Below, in pieces: positions 47,401 through 56,389 of a stretch of 64,000 bases of DNA. A program made the translations under genes and the position numbers. Location: the NCBI RefSeq assembly GCF_026011735.1, contig NZ_BRVN01000001.1:1-64000 (forward strand), read 5' to 3'. Every line of letters starts with the position of its first letter. Positions within the stretch are counted from its first letter, which is position 1. Under the pieces are notes generated by a model that did no database searches, had not been told where the DNA came from, and saw only the letters and a list, made by a program, of their open reading frames with translations. Origin of the DNA: Dietzia sp. NCCP-2495 (lineage in GTDB: Bacteria; Actinomycetota; Actinomycetes; Mycobacteriales; Mycobacteriaceae).

Positions 47401-48001
47401 TCTCGATGGTGACGTGGGAGATGATCGGGAGCTTCCGGCCGGCCGCGGCCATACCGTCCTGGCACCCCAGGACCGCGGCCTTGACCTGGAGGAGGTCCTG
47501 GCTGGTCTCGATCAGGTACGCGTCCGCGCCACCGCGGGCGAGTCCCTCTGCGGCCAGCGCGTACGCGCCACGGATCTCCTGGAACGTGGTCTGCCCAAGC
47601 GACGGGAGCTTGGTACCGGGCCCGAGCGAGCCGAGCACCATGCGCGGGACCCCGTCCTCTGACGGGCCCATCTCGTCGGCGACCTTGCGGGCGATCGCGG
47701 CGCCCTTCTCGGAGAGTTCACTGATCCGGTCGACGATGTCGTAGTCGCCGAGATTGGACAGGTTACAGCCGAAGGTGTTGGTCTCCACGAGGTCGGCTCC
47801 GGCCTCGAAGTAGGCGCGGTGGATGTTCTCGACGACGTCCGGGCGGGTGGCGTTGAGGATCTCGTTGCAGCCCTCCAGGCCGAGGAAACCGGCGTCGACG
47901 TCGAGATCCACCGCCTGCAACATCGTGCCCATCGCCCCGTCGCCGATCAACACACGCCGACGAACGGCTTCCAACAGGGGCGAATCGAAATCGACTGACA
48001 T
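44441..48001 (-). CDS. metH: Cobalamin-dependent methionine synthase
   Basis: This 1186-residue four-module enzyme transfers the methyl group of methyl-tetrahydrofolate to homocysteine through bound cobalamin. Modules in order: homocysteine-binding barrel ([25 protein letters not shown], zinc Cys in [10 protein letters not shown]), pterin barrel ([20 protein letters not shown]), B12 module (cap, then [22 protein letters not shown], the DxHxxG site, and [14 protein letters not shown]), and the SAM-dependent activation domain ([19 protein letters not shown]). The start is ATG 48001. There is no cobalamin riboswitch in the 49-base divergent gap. The enzyme requires B12, of interest because the nearby cob genes are incomplete. 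Confidence 0.96.
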   Translation of the reverse strand: [1186 protein letters not shown]

Positions 48002-48038
48002 GGCCCCAGTGTATGGGTGAGCGGAAATCGGACGTACG

Positions 48039-48044
48039 TAGGCT
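48039..48044 (+). promoter_or_regulatory. -10 element of a probable leaderless PAC2 transcript
   Basis: TAGGCT ends six bases before ATG 48051, placing the first transcribed base at the A of the start codon. No Shine-Dalgarno is present. Confidence 0.55.
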
Positions 48045-48050
48045 GTACCA

Positions 48051-48977
48051 ATGACTGTCGAATGGAGTCCCGATGGGCAGCTGGATCTCGAGAGCCCGGT
48101 GATGATCGTCGCCTTCGAGGGATGGAACGACGCCGCAGACGTGGCGACCGGGACGATCGAGCACCTCGCCCTCAACTGGGAGGCCAGGCAGATCGCCGAG
48201 ATCGGCGGTGACGAATTCTTCGACTACCTGGACCAACGCCCCGTCGTCACACACGCGGGGGGCGTCTCGCGGTCGATCGAATGGCCCCGGATCGTGGTGT
48301 CCGCGTGCAGTCCCGACGGTGTCGCCAATGACGTCCTGTTGGTACGTGGACCCGAGCCGGCCCTCAAATGGCGTCGCTTCGCCTCGGAGTTCGTCGACCT
48401 CGTCGACACCCTCGGGGTGTCCCAGGTCGTCCTGCTGGGTGCCTATCTGGCGGACGTGCCCCACACCCGTCCGGTCCCCCTCACCGGCGCGGCGTTCAGC
48501 CGGCAACGCATGGCCACGATGGGGATCGAACCCTCGGACTACGAGGGCCCGACCGGAATGACCGGGGTTCTCCAGCAGCTCCTCACCGAGGCCGGTGTCC
48601 CGACCCTGAGCCTGTGGGCGGGGGTCCCCCACTACGTGGCCTCACCGCCGAATCCGCGCGGAACGGAGGCCGTCCTGTCGTGGCTGGCCGACAACCTCGG
48701 GATGGCGGTGGCGATGGACGCGCTCCACGTCCAGGCCCGGACCTGGGTGGACAAGGTCAACGCAGCGGCGGGCGAGGACGAGGACCTGCGCGACTACATC
48801 CGGTCCCTTGAGGACCGGGTGGACGAGTCCACGGGCATCCACCACGGCGTCGACCCCGAGCCCGACCGTGGACGCGCCTCCACCGGGGAGGCGATGCCGT
48901 TGGTCGACGGCGACGCGATCGCCGCGGAGTTCGAGCGCTTCCTGCGAGGGGACCGGGACGAGCCGGACGACGACTGA
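48051..48977 (+). CDS. PAC2-family protein (Rv2125 type)
   Basis: This 308-residue protein has the PAC2 fold: VMIVAFEGWNDAADVATGTIEHL, VSACSPDGVANDVLLVRGPEPALKWRRFASEFVDL, VVLLGAYLADVPHTRPVPLTGAAF and PTLSLWAGVPHYVASPPNPRGTEAVL. PAC2 members in eukaryotes and archaea act as proteasome-assembly chaperones; the bacterial function is not known. It is notable in an organism that seems to lack the 20S proteasome genes at the pup locus. It is probably transcribed from a leaderless promoter divergent from metH. Confidence 0.88.
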   Translation: MTVEWSPDGQLDLESPVMIVAFEGWNDAADVATGTIEHLALNWEARQIAEIGGDEFFDYLDQRPVVTHAGGVSRSIEWPRIVVSACSPDGVANDVLLVRGPEPALKWRRFASEFVDLVDTLGVSQVVLLGAYLADVPHTRPVPLTGAAFSRQRMATMGIEPSDYEGPTGMTGVLQQLLTEAGVPTLSLWAGVPHYVASPPNPRGTEAVLSWLADNLGMAVAMDALHVQARTWVDKVNAAAGEDEDLRDYIRSLEDRVDESTGIHHGVDPEPDRGRASTGEAMPLVDGDAIAAEFERFLRGDRDEPDDD

Positions 48978-48983
48978 CGCGGG

Positions 48984-50237
48984 TCAGTCCAGCGACGTGT
49001 GGACGCCGAGCAGACCGTCCAGAGCGGTCGCGACCGCCGCGCCGGCCCCCTCGTCGGAGGTGTCGCCCTCGAGCGTCGCCGCGGCCCAGGCATCGACAGC
49101 GGCGAGCGCGCCCGGCGTGTCGAGATCGTCGGCGAGTCGCTCACGCAGTGCCGCGATGACGTCTGCGGAATCGGCGCCGGCACCACAGGCGACGGCCCGA
49201 CTCCACGTCGAGTGACGCACGCGCGCGGCGTCCAGCACGTCCTGCGACCAGGACCGGTCGGTGCGGTAGTGGCCGGCGAACAGACCCAGCCGGATGAGTG
49301 CCGGATCCACTCCCTGACCGCGGAGCTCCCGGACGCGGACGAGATTGCCGAGCGACTTGCTCATCTTGACGCCGTCGAGACCGATCATCGCGGCGTGCAC
49401 GTAGAACCGGGCGAACGGCCGCTCCCCTGACGCGGCCTCCGCGTGCGCGGCGGAGAACTCGTGGTGCGGGAACGCCAGATCGGTCCCCCCGCCCTGGATG
49501 TCGAAGCTCATGCCGAGCCGGTTGCGGGCGATCGCTGAACACTCGATGTGCCAGCCGGGGCGTCCGTCACCCCACGGCGAGGGCCACGCGGGCTCGCCCT
49601 GTCGCTGCATCCGCCACAGAAGTGCGTCGAGCGGGTGTTCCTTACCCTCGCGGTCCGGGTCACCGCCCCGTTCGGCGAAGGCCGCGGCCATCTCATCGTC
49701 GTCATATCCCGACTCGTACCCGAAGTCCCCCGTGGCACGGTGCCGGTAGTAGACATCGGCGTACCCGGCGATCCCCGGATCGACACGGTAGGCGTGGCCC
49801 AGGTCCATGAGCTCGCCGACCATCTGGACCACCTCGTCGATCGTCTCTGTGGCGGCGACGTACTGCTGCGGTGGGAAGATGCGCAACGCCTCCATGTCCG
49901 AACGGAAGCGATCCGTCTCGGCGTCGCCCAGCTCGCGCCAGTCCACGCCGTCCCGCTCGGCGCGCTCGAACAGCGGATCGTCGACGTCCGTGGTGTTCTG
50001 CACGTAGTGCACCGCGTGCCCGGAATCAAGGAGCACCCGGTAGACGAGGTCGAACGTGAGATAGGTCGCCGCGTGGCCGAGATGGGTGGTGTCGTACGGG
50101 GTGATCCCGCAGACGTACATCCGGGCGACCGGTCCCGGCGCGACCTCTCGGACTGAACCGGTGGCGGTGTCGTAGAGGCTCAGTGAGGCGCCGTCGCCGG
50201 GGACCGAGGGGACGACAGGCGTGGACCACGAGTGCAT
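48984..50237 (-). CDS. mshC: Mycothiol ligase MshC
   Basis: This 417-residue cysteinyl-tRNA-synthetase paralog joins cysteine to glucosaminyl-inositol, the third step of mycothiol synthesis. Catalytic features: zinc Cys43 ([10 protein letters not shown]), HLGH (53-56), WHIECSAIA and HHEF (zinc ligands), and KMSKS. Compared with CysS it lacks the C-terminal tRNA-binding domain, which fits MshC. It heads a minus-strand group ending with a phosphatase-like, DUF3090 and SCO1664-type gene, the usual actinobacterial mshC neighbourhood. Confidence 0.95.
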   Translation of the reverse strand: MHSWSTPVVPSVPGDGASLSLYDTATGSVREVAPGPVARMYVCGITPYDTTHLGHAATYLTFDLVYRVLLDSGHAVHYVQNTTDVDDPLFERAERDGVDWRELGDAETDRFRSDMEALRIFPPQQYVAATETIDEVVQMVGELMDLGHAYRVDPGIAGYADVYYRHRATGDFGYESGYDDDEMAAAFAERGGDPDREGKEHPLDALLWRMQRQGEPAWPSPWGDGRPGWHIECSAIARNRLGMSFDIQGGGTDLAFPHHEFSAAHAEAASGERPFARFYVHAAMIGLDGVKMSKSLGNLVRVRELRGQGVDPALIRLGLFAGHYRTDRSWSQDVLDAARVRHSTWSRAVACGAGADSADVIAALRERLADDLDTPGALAAVDAWAAATLEGDTSDEGAGAAVATALDGLLGVHTSLD

Positions 50238-50264
50238 GCGGCCGAGTCTAGAGACTCCCGGTGC

Positions 50265-51047
50265 TCAGAACAGAGGCCAGGGTAAGGGGTACCCCGGTCC
50301 CGGCGTGGGGAACCGTCCACCGGTCACAAGGGCGTCGACGCGAGTGGCGAGTGCGTCGATCTCGTCCGATGACAGCAGGTCGCCCAGTTCGGTGGTGAGC
50401 CCGTCGTCAGTGGCCAGCGCCCCGGCCAGACGATCCAGCCCCGCGAGGTCACCCCCGTCGAGGGGCTGCGATGCCCACCCCCACAGCACCGTCCGGAGCT
50501 TGGGATCGACGTGGAAGGACAGTCCGTGGTCTATCGCCCAGCTGCGACCGAGACGATCCACGAGGACGTGCCCGCCCTTGCGGTCCGCGTTGTTGACGAC
50601 CAGATCGAACACCGCGATGCGACGCAGTCGCTCGTCGGTGCCGTGCGCCACGACCACCTCTTCGCCCCGGGCCCCCTCCCCCCGGAGGACCACGGCGCGC
50701 CCGTCGGGGACCGACTCGACAGGATGCACGTCCACCGGGTCGGGTCCGTCGCCGGTCGCCGGATCGCGCTCGTCCACCCACCGTTGGGCCATCCCCACCC
50801 CACCGGGTCCGTGGGCGGTCACGGTCTCGGGGACGAGATCCCAGCCGAGTGCGTCGGACACGAGGTACGCGGCGACCTCCCGTGCGGCGAGGGTGCCGTC
50901 GGGGAAATCCATCAGGGGACGCTCGCCCGCCGTCGGTTTGTACACCCACTGGTCCCCGTCCGCGTCGACGCAGCGGTAGACGGCGTTACTCCCGGACGGG
51001 ATCCGGTGCAGGACGGTGAGCTCGGGGGTGACGGGCCGGCGCGTCAC
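50265..51047 (-). CDS. SCO1664-family kinase-like protein
   Basis: This 260-residue protein has parts of the PI3/4-kinase-like fold: SNAVYRCVDADGDQWVYKPTAGERPL (nucleotide lysine), TLAAREVAAYLVSDALGWDLVPET, then FDLVVNNADRKGGHVLVD, matching the catalytic loop, and WAIDHGLSFHVDPKLRTVLWGW, the metal-binding DxG. The family occurs next to mshC across actinobacteria; its substrate is unknown. GTG 51047 overlaps the DUF3090 stop by four bases. Confidence 0.82.
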   Translation of the reverse strand: MTRRPVTPELTVLHRIPSGSNAVYRCVDADGDQWVYKPTAGERPLMDFPDGTLAAREVAAYLVSDALGWDLVPETVTAHGPGGVGMAQRWVDERDPATGDGPDPVDVHPVESVPDGRAVVLRGEGARGEEVVVAHGTDERLRRIAVFDLVVNNADRKGGHVLVDRLGRSWAIDHGLSFHVDPKLRTVLWGWASQPLDGGDLAGLDRLAGALATDDGLTTELGDLLSSDEIDALATRVDALVTGGRFPTPGPGYPLPWPLF

Positions 51048-51631
51048 GGGTCGATGAGCTCGGTCAGTGCCTCCGTCGACCGCGGGTGATAGCCGTTGAG
51101 CCGGACACACAGGTGCCCGGTGGTGTCGATCGGCTCGCCGCAGAGGGGGCACGGCTGTCGGCCGGCCGAGACGACCTTGTCGCTCCGCAGGACGAACTGG
51201 CGGGCGCGGTGCGGGGTGAGGAACACGCGCAGCGCGTCCGGTGCGTCCTCGGCGTCGGACAGCACCACGGACTCGTCCGTCGCGTCCGGATCGATCGCGA
51301 GGAGCTCCACGACGATCTGGCCGCTGTCCCCGTCCCAGCCCAGTCCCATCGTCCCGACGGTGAACTCGGGGTCGACAGGCATCTCGAGCGGCTCGAGGTC
51401 GTCGACCATCCCGCCTGCGGGAGGCACCGTGACATCGGATTTGGCGGCGATCTCGTCGAGGAGGTCCCCCATCCTGTCGGAGAGGATCTTGGCCTGCTGC
51501 TTCTCACACCGCACGGTGATCGTGCGCCCGGAGCCGGAGGCCTGGACGAAGAAGACACGCTCGCCCGGTTGGCCGACCGTGCCCACCACGAACCTGCCGG
51601 GTTCGCGGAACTCGTGGACTGACCTGCTCAT
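51044..51631 (-). CDS. DUF3090-family protein with zinc ribbon
   Basis: This 195-residue, conserved actinobacterial protein carries HEFREPGRFVVGTVGQPGERVFFVQA at the start, an acidic central part and a C-terminal CPLCGEPIDTTGHLCVRLNGYH that should bind zinc. No function is known. It is coupled to the kinase-like gene downstream and belongs to the mshC-associated set, which suggests a shared pathway. Confidence 0.85.
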   Translation of the reverse strand: MSRSVHEFREPGRFVVGTVGQPGERVFFVQASGSGRTITVRCEKQQAKILSDRMGDLLDEIAAKSDVTVPPAGGMVDDLEPLEMPVDPEFTVGTMGLGWDGDSGQIVVELLAIDPDATDESVVLSDAEDAPDALRVFLTPHRARQFVLRSDKVVSAGRQPCPLCGEPIDTTGHLCVRLNGYHPRSTEALTELIDP

Positions 51632-51686
51632 GCCGGGTGTCTCCTTGGGTGCGCTGGAGGGTGGGTGTGCCTGGTGCTACGGGTAC

Positions 51687-52391
51687 TCAGGGTACGTTCC
51701 CGCCGGGGACGGCATCGGATTCCGCATGTCCGGGAGTCGCCGCGGCCACGTGGCCGGCCGGGTCGCCACGGAGGCCGGTGAGGTCCCCGCCCGTGTCGTT
51801 GACCCGCAACACGAACGGTCGGTGCGGCGTGTAGCGCACGACGGACACCGACGCGGGGTCCACGACGATCCTCTGGAACTGGTCCAGGTGCATCCCGTAC
51901 GCGTCCGCGAGGATCGCCTTGATCACGTCACCGTGGCTACAGGCGACCCACAGGACGTCCCGGCCGGAGGCCTCCGCCAGCCGCCGGTCGTGGTGGCGGA
52001 TGGCGTCGACTGACCGGGCGGCCATCACGGCGAGCGACTCGCCCCCGGGAAACTCCGCTGACGAGGGGTGCTGCTGCACGACCGACCACATCTTCTCGCC
52101 GGTGAGCTCCTTCAGTGGCCGCCCGGTCCAGCTCCCGTAGTCGACCTCGACCAGTCGTTCGTCGACGACCGGATCAATCCCCAGTGCCGCGGCGAGGGGC
52201 TCGACCGTCTGCCGACACCGCATGAGCGGTGACCGCACCACCGCCTCCACGGGCAGTCCGTCAAGCCTTCCCCGTAGTGCCGCGGCCTGGGCGTGCCCGG
52301 TCTGGTCGAGTTCGATCCCCGGGGTCCGACCGGCGAGTGTCAACGCCGTGTTGGCGGTGGAACGGCCGTGCCGGAGAAGGATGACGGTCAT
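51687..52391 (-). CDS. Histidine phosphatase (MSMEG_4193 family)
   Basis: This 234-residue phosphoglycerate-mutase-like protein has the catalytic LLRHGRSTAN, the second Arg in RSPLMRCRQTVEPL, the acid in LVEVDYGSWTGRPLKEL, and the second His in VACSHGDVIKAILAD. The MSMEG_4193 family is fused to or beside DUF3090 and SCO1664-type genes in most actinobacteria. The substrate is not known; a phosphomonoester in or near mycothiol metabolism is a reasonable guess from context only. Confidence 0.87.
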   Translation of the reverse strand: MTVILLRHGRSTANTALTLAGRTPGIELDQTGHAQAAALRGRLDGLPVEAVVRSPLMRCRQTVEPLAAALGIDPVVDERLVEVDYGSWTGRPLKELTGEKMWSVVQQHPSSAEFPGGESLAVMAARSVDAIRHHDRRLAEASGRDVLWVACSHGDVIKAILADAYGMHLDQFQRIVVDPASVSVVRYTPHRPFVLRVNDTGGDLTGLRGDPAGHVAAATPGHAESDAVPGGNVP

Positions 52392-52440
52392 AGAGGGCAG
52401 GTTACCGGCGGCGCCACGGGGCCGCCGCCGCCCCGGGCGT

Positions 52441-52532
52441 CAACGGCCACCTGGCCCGGGCCTCAACAGCCACCTGACCCGGGCCTCGACAGCCACCTGA
52501 CCCGGGCCCCACCAGCCGCCTGGCCCGGCGGT
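52441..52532. repeat. Four tandem 23-bp repeats between two genes
   Basis: Units starting at 52441, 52464, 52487 and 52510 share CAGCCACCTGACCCGGG as a core; two middle copies are nearly identical, the outer ones diverged. Each contains a small CCCGGG palindrome. They fill most of the gap between the phosphatase start and the uppP stop. No spacers, so not a CRISPR array. Confidence 0.9.
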
Positions 52533-52549
52533 CACGGTCCGGAACCGGG

Positions 52550-53434
52550 TCAGTTGGCCGGGATCGTGCCGGTGGCGAGCAGCCCCATGACCAGAAGCCC
52601 GAGGAGAATGCGGTATCCGGCGAACCAGGCGAGCGAGTGCTTCTCGACGAAGCGGAGGAACCAGGCGATCGCGGCGTAGCCGATCGCGAAGGCGACGAGG
52701 GTGCCCACCAGGAGCTGCGCACCGCTGGCCGACTGCCCCGCCGCCGGGTCGAAGGCGTCCGGGAGGCTGAACAGTCCGGAGGCGAGCACCGCAGGGATGG
52801 CCAGCAGGAACGAGAACCGGGCGGCGGCCTCGCGCGACATGTTGAGGAACATGCCCGCGGAGATCGTGCCGCCGGATCGACTGACGCCGGGGATCAGGGC
52901 GAGGCACTGGGCCAGGCCCATGATGACCGCGTCCTTCATCTTGAGCCCCTCGAGGGACTTGGGTTCGACCGGCCGGTCCTGACGGCCGAGCTTCTCCGCG
53001 AGGAGGAAGACGAACGAGAACGCGATGAGCACGATCGCCGTGATCCACAGGTTGCGTGCCGCGTCGCGGATGAAGTCCTTGCCGAAGAACCCGATGAGCG
53101 CGATGGGGATCGAGCCGATGATCACGTACCACCCGAGGCGGTAGTCGGGATCGTCGCGGCGCGCGGAGTCGAACACGCCGCGGATCCATGCGATGAGGAT
53201 CCGCACGATGTCCTTGAAGAAGAACACCAGGACCGCGGCCTCGGTTCCCAGCTGGACGACGGCGGTGAACGACGCTCCCGCGTCCTCCCCGAAGAACCAG
53301 GTGGAGAAGATCCGGAGATGCCCGGAGGACGACACGGGCAGGAACTCGGTGAGGCCCTGGAGGACCGACAGGACGACGACCTGGAGCCAGGACATTCCTT
53401 CCGCGGTCGGTGCGGCGAGGACCGTTGTGTTCAC
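52550..53434 (-). CDS. uppP: Undecaprenyl-diphosphatase UppP (BacA)
   Basis: This 294-residue polytopic membrane enzyme recycles undecaprenyl diphosphate to the monophosphate carrier for peptidoglycan. Signature segments: [20 protein letters not shown] and [17 protein letters not shown], both catalytic, plus about eight hydrophobic helices. GTG 53434 with GAGGGA upstream adds 13 residues to the more classical start at ATG 53395, whose only Shine-Dalgarno touches the ATG; I prefer the GTG. The open frame upstream of it is not conserved. Confidence 0.94.
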   Translation of the reverse strand: MNTTVLAAPTAEGMSWLQVVVLSVLQGLTEFLPVSSSGHLRIFSTWFFGEDAGASFTAVVQLGTEAAVLVFFFKDIVRILIAWIRGVFDSARRDDPDYRLGWYVIIGSIPIALIGFFGKDFIRDAARNLWITAIVLIAFSFVFLLAEKLGRQDRPVEPKSLEGLKMKDAVIMGLAQCLALIPGVSRSGGTISAGMFLNMSREAAARFSFLLAIPAVLASGLFSLPDAFDPAAGQSASGAQLLVGTLVAFAIGYAAIAWFLRFVEKHSLAWFAGYRILLGLLVMGLLATGTIPAN

Positions 53435-53580
53435 GGTGCGGCTCCCTCTCGTTCGGTCGTGCCGGATGGTGTTCTGCGGCCCGGTCGCGCCTCGCCGCCC
53501 GTGCAGAGGGTAGTCGACCGGACCTGAAAGGTGCCTGAAGTCGTGCGTGGTGGACAATAGGCCACGTCGAAAGGAACACC

Positions 53581-54609
53581 GTGAATCGTCGTGTCCTCCG
53601 CCGTTCCGGCGTGCCCGCAGCGCTCCTCGCGCTCGTGGTGGTCCTGTCCGCCTGCTCGACCCCGACCGATCAGTTGGACGAGTCCCAGCTCGTGCAAGGC
53701 GACGCGGCGCCGGTCGAGTCGCCCCAGCAGTCCGATCCGAAGGGTGGCGAACTCGTCGCCGTACCCGGATCGGTCCGCGCGCTCGTGGCCGTGGGTGATC
53801 GGCTCGCCGCGCAGACGGTGCGACCGCCGTCGCTGGAGATCGGCACCGTCGAGGGCACACAGTGGTCTCCGGATGTCACCGTCGAGCTCCCCGAGAGCGC
53901 CGGGGTCGCCACCGGTGGTGACGACGGGTCGATCGTCGTGCCGTACGACGACGGCGTCGTCGTGGTCTCCCCCGACGGCGACTCCCGCGAGGTATCCGGA
54001 CTGGGCCCGGTCTCCGCGGCCGCGGTGACCGCCGACGGTCAGCTCGTCACCGGCACCGCCGACGGCGACATCGTCTTCCGGGATGCCGAGGGCACGGAGG
54101 TGAACCGCCTCGGCGGACTCTCGGCCGTCGACGTGCTCGAGCTCTCGCGGGACGGCTCGATCTCCGCGCTGAGTCGTCCGGACTCCGTGATCGCGAGCAT
54201 CGATCCGGACGAGGGTCAGGCGGGGCCCCTCCTGCGCGCAGGGCGAGGCGCGGGGATGGTCGATGAGTTCTCCGAGCAGTCGCTCGTCGCCTCGGACACC
54301 GTCGGCAGCACGCTGCTCGTGTACTCGACCTCACCGGTCAGACTGCACCAGCAGTTCCCGGTCGCGGCGTCGCCCTGGGCCGTGGCGTCGGCGCCGTCCG
54401 GTGAGGTGGTCTGGATGACGTCCACCGGAACCAACACCGTTCAGGCGTACGATCTCGGCGACGGCATCGGCACGCTGCTCACCGAGATCCCGACGGTGCG
54501 TCAGCCAGACGCACTGGCGGTGACCGATTCCGGCACCGTGGTGGTGGGGTCCGGGGACGGGGCGGGGCTGCACCTGATCCGCCCTGACCTGTCCGAGTCC
54601 GTCGGCTGA
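53581..54609 (+). CDS. Lipoprotein with beta-propeller-like body (LppL type)
   Basis: This 342-residue protein has a lipoprotein signal: [25 protein letters not shown], modified Cys25. The mature part has repeated short blades with DG and GxxV turns ([54 protein letters not shown]), which suggests a WD40-like propeller. It lies in the position of LppL (Rv2138), between uppP and pyrD. The GTG start has AAAGGA upstream, and a TAGGCC -10-like hexamer at 53558-53563. The ligand is unknown. Confidence 0.85.
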   Translation: MNRRVLRRSGVPAALLALVVVLSACSTPTDQLDESQLVQGDAAPVESPQQSDPKGGELVAVPGSVRALVAVGDRLAAQTVRPPSLEIGTVEGTQWSPDVTVELPESAGVATGGDDGSIVVPYDDGVVVVSPDGDSREVSGLGPVSAAAVTADGQLVTGTADGDIVFRDAEGTEVNRLGGLSAVDVLELSRDGSISALSRPDSVIASIDPDEGQAGPLLRAGRGAGMVDEFSEQSLVASDTVGSTLLVYSTSPVRLHQQFPVAASPWAVASAPSGEVVWMTSTGTNTVQAYDLGDGIGTLLTEIPTVRQPDALAVTDSGTVVVGSGDGAGLHLIRPDLSESVG

Positions 54610-54678
54610 TCCGGGCCTGCCGGCCGGTCCCGGGTCGGAACACGACGTAACCCGCCCACGCAACACTCGAGGAGAACC

Positions 54679-55746
54679 GTGTACGCGCTGATCAAGAAGG
54701 TGCTGTTCCGCTTTCCCGCGGAGCGGATCCACCACCTGGTGTTCGGGCTGCTCAAGCTTCTGACACTGATCCCGCCACTCGGCGCACTGGTCCGCAGGGT
54801 CCTCGGCGTGCATGACGAGATCCTCGCGCAGGACGTGCTCGGCAGGGCGTTCCCGGGACCGTTGGGGCTCGCCGCCGGGTTCGACAAGAACGCGGCCGCG
54901 GTCGACTCGTGGGGCGCGATCGGCTTCGGGTTCAGTGAGGTCGGCACGGTCACCGCGTCCGCCCAGCCGGGTAACCCGACCCCGCGTCTGTTCCGCCTCG
55001 TCGAAGACCGCGCGATCCTCAACCGGATGGGCTTCAACAACCACGGCGCCGGCAACGCGGCCAACAACCTGCGCCGCCGTCGCAGCACTGATCCCGTGGG
55101 CATCAACATCGGAAAGACCAAGATCGTTCCGGCCGAGGATGCGGTCCGGGACTACGTCGCGTCGGCGACGATGCTCACCGGGCTGGCGGACTATCTCGTG
55201 GTCAACGTCAGCTCTCCCAACACGCCCGGCCTCCGCGATCTCCAGGCCGTGGAGTCCCTGCGTTCGATCCTCACTGCCGTGCAGAACGTGTCGACGATCC
55301 CGGTGTTGGTGAAGATCGCCCCAGATCTGGACGACGACGACATCGACGCTGTCACGGATCTGGTGCTCGAACTCGGTCTGGCGGGAATCGTCGCGACCAA
55401 CACGACCATTTCCCGGGAGGGCCTGCGGACACCCGCCGGTGAGGTCGAGGCGCTCGGCGCCGGTGGCATCTCCGGGGCGCCCGTCGCCGCACGGTCCCGC
55501 GAGGTCCTCTCTCGCATCTACGCTCGTGCAGGCGGCAGGATCGTCATCATTTCGGTCGGCGGTGTCGAGTCGCCCGAGGACGTCTGGGACCGCATCACCC
55601 ACGGGGCGAACCTGGTCCAGACCTACACCGGGTTCATCTTCGCGGGTACCTCGCTCCTGTACGGCACGAACAAGCTGGTGGCCAAGCGTCTCCGTCAGGG
55701 CGGGTACCGCTCGCTCGCGGAGGCCGTCGGTTCGGCGGTCCGCTGA
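54679..55746 (+). CDS. pyrD: Dihydroorotate dehydrogenase, class 2 (quinone)
   Basis: This 355-residue membrane-associated flavoenzyme oxidises dihydroorotate to orotate with quinone, the fourth step of UMP synthesis. The N-terminal 40 residues form the two-helix quinone tunnel characteristic of class 2 ([26 protein letters not shown]). FMN and substrate motifs: [38 protein letters not shown] (with the catalytic Ser), LVKIAPD, VATNTT and [11 protein letters not shown]. It follows the lipoprotein gene by 69 bases. Confidence 0.95.
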   Translation: MYALIKKVLFRFPAERIHHLVFGLLKLLTLIPPLGALVRRVLGVHDEILAQDVLGRAFPGPLGLAAGFDKNAAAVDSWGAIGFGFSEVGTVTASAQPGNPTPRLFRLVEDRAILNRMGFNNHGAGNAANNLRRRRSTDPVGINIGKTKIVPAEDAVRDYVASATMLTGLADYLVVNVSSPNTPGLRDLQAVESLRSILTAVQNVSTIPVLVKIAPDLDDDDIDAVTDLVLELGLAGIVATNTTISREGLRTPAGEVEALGAGGISGAPVAARSREVLSRIYARAGGRIVIISVGGVESPEDVWDRITHGANLVQTYTGFIFAGTSLLYGTNKLVAKRLRQGGYRSLAEAVGSAVR

Positions 55747-55810
55747 GCCGGGTCGTCCGCTGGACCCGCTGCTCGACAGCGCAGCGTGGACATCACAACG
55801 AGGCCAGTAC

Positions 55811-55840
55811 AGCGCCCACCCCGACGACGGGGTGGGCGCT
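55811..55840. terminator. Strong bidirectional terminator between pyrD and the PEBP gene
   Basis: AGCGCCCACCCCG (55811-55823) and CGGGGTGGGCGCT (55828-55840) form a perfect 13-base stem with a four-base loop between convergent genes. Confidence 0.85.
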
Positions 55841-55846
55841 GTGCGT

Positions 55847-56389
55847 CTACTGCTCGAAGAGCGCGGTGGTGGTGCCGCGCGCCAGGCCCTGACCGAAGAG
55901 GTTGAATCCGACGAACGCACACGAGGCGTCGTCCCCGAGCTCGATCACGTCGCCCACCGCGTGGACGGCGAGGATGTAGCGGTGCGGTCCGTGCCCGGCC
56001 GGAGGGGCCGCGCCGACGAACCCCTTGAAGCCGGCGTCGTTCCGGACGACCACGGCCCCGTCGGGCAGGCCCGAGGTGTCCGCTGCGGTGCAGGCGCCTT
56101 CCGGCAGCGAGGTGACGTCCGCCGGGATGTTGGCGACCGACCAGTGCCAGAAGCCCGAGGCCGTCGGCGCGTCGGGATCGAAGACGGTCACCACGTAGCT
56201 CTTGGTGCCCTCGGGTCCGGCGCTCCAGCTCACCTGGGGTGAGCGGTCGAGTCCGCCCTCTACACCCATCGTGCCGCCCAGTTGTCCCGCGGCGAGGGCC
56301 GCGCCGTCGGCGAAGGACTCACTGGTCACCGTGAGGGCGGGAAGCTGCGGCAGTGCGGCATAGGGATCGGGAACGCGGAACTCGGTCAT
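55847..56389 (-). CDS. PEBP / YbhB-YbcL family protein
   Basis: This 180-residue phosphatidylethanolamine-binding-like protein has LDRSPQVSWSAGPEGTKSYVVTVFDPDAPTASGFWHWSVANIPADVTSLPEGA (the ligand-pocket DPDAP and HW motifs) and GPHRYILAVHAV near the end. It corresponds to TB18.6 (Rv2140c) in position and sequence, a cytoplasmic protein of uncertain role, sometimes linked to phospholipid or phosphorylated-ligand binding. ATG 56389 has GGAGAG upstream; a longer frame upstream to 56578 is not conserved. Confidence 0.92.
   Translation of the reverse strand: MTEFRVPDPYAALPQLPALTVTSESFADGAALAAGQLGGTMGVEGGLDRSPQVSWSAGPEGTKSYVVTVFDPDAPTASGFWHWSVANIPADVTSLPEGACTAADTSGLPDGAVVVRNDAGFKGFVGAAPPAGHGPHRYILAVHAVGDVIELGDDASCAFVGFNLFGQGLARGTTTALFEQ

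Noticed and set aside
44762-47662. A 966-codon open frame on the plus strand opposite metH
   Set aside because: It lies fully antisense to metH, whose domains are complete, and its product is Arg/Val/Asp/Gly/His-rich without motifs, a typical result of high-GC codon bias.
48002-48050. A cobalamin riboswitch ahead of metH
   Set aside because: Only 49 bases separate metH from the divergent PAC2 gene; there is no room for the conserved B12-box structure.
52441-52532. The 23-bp repeats as a small CRISPR array
   Set aside because: Units are directly adjacent with no spacers and no cas genes are present.
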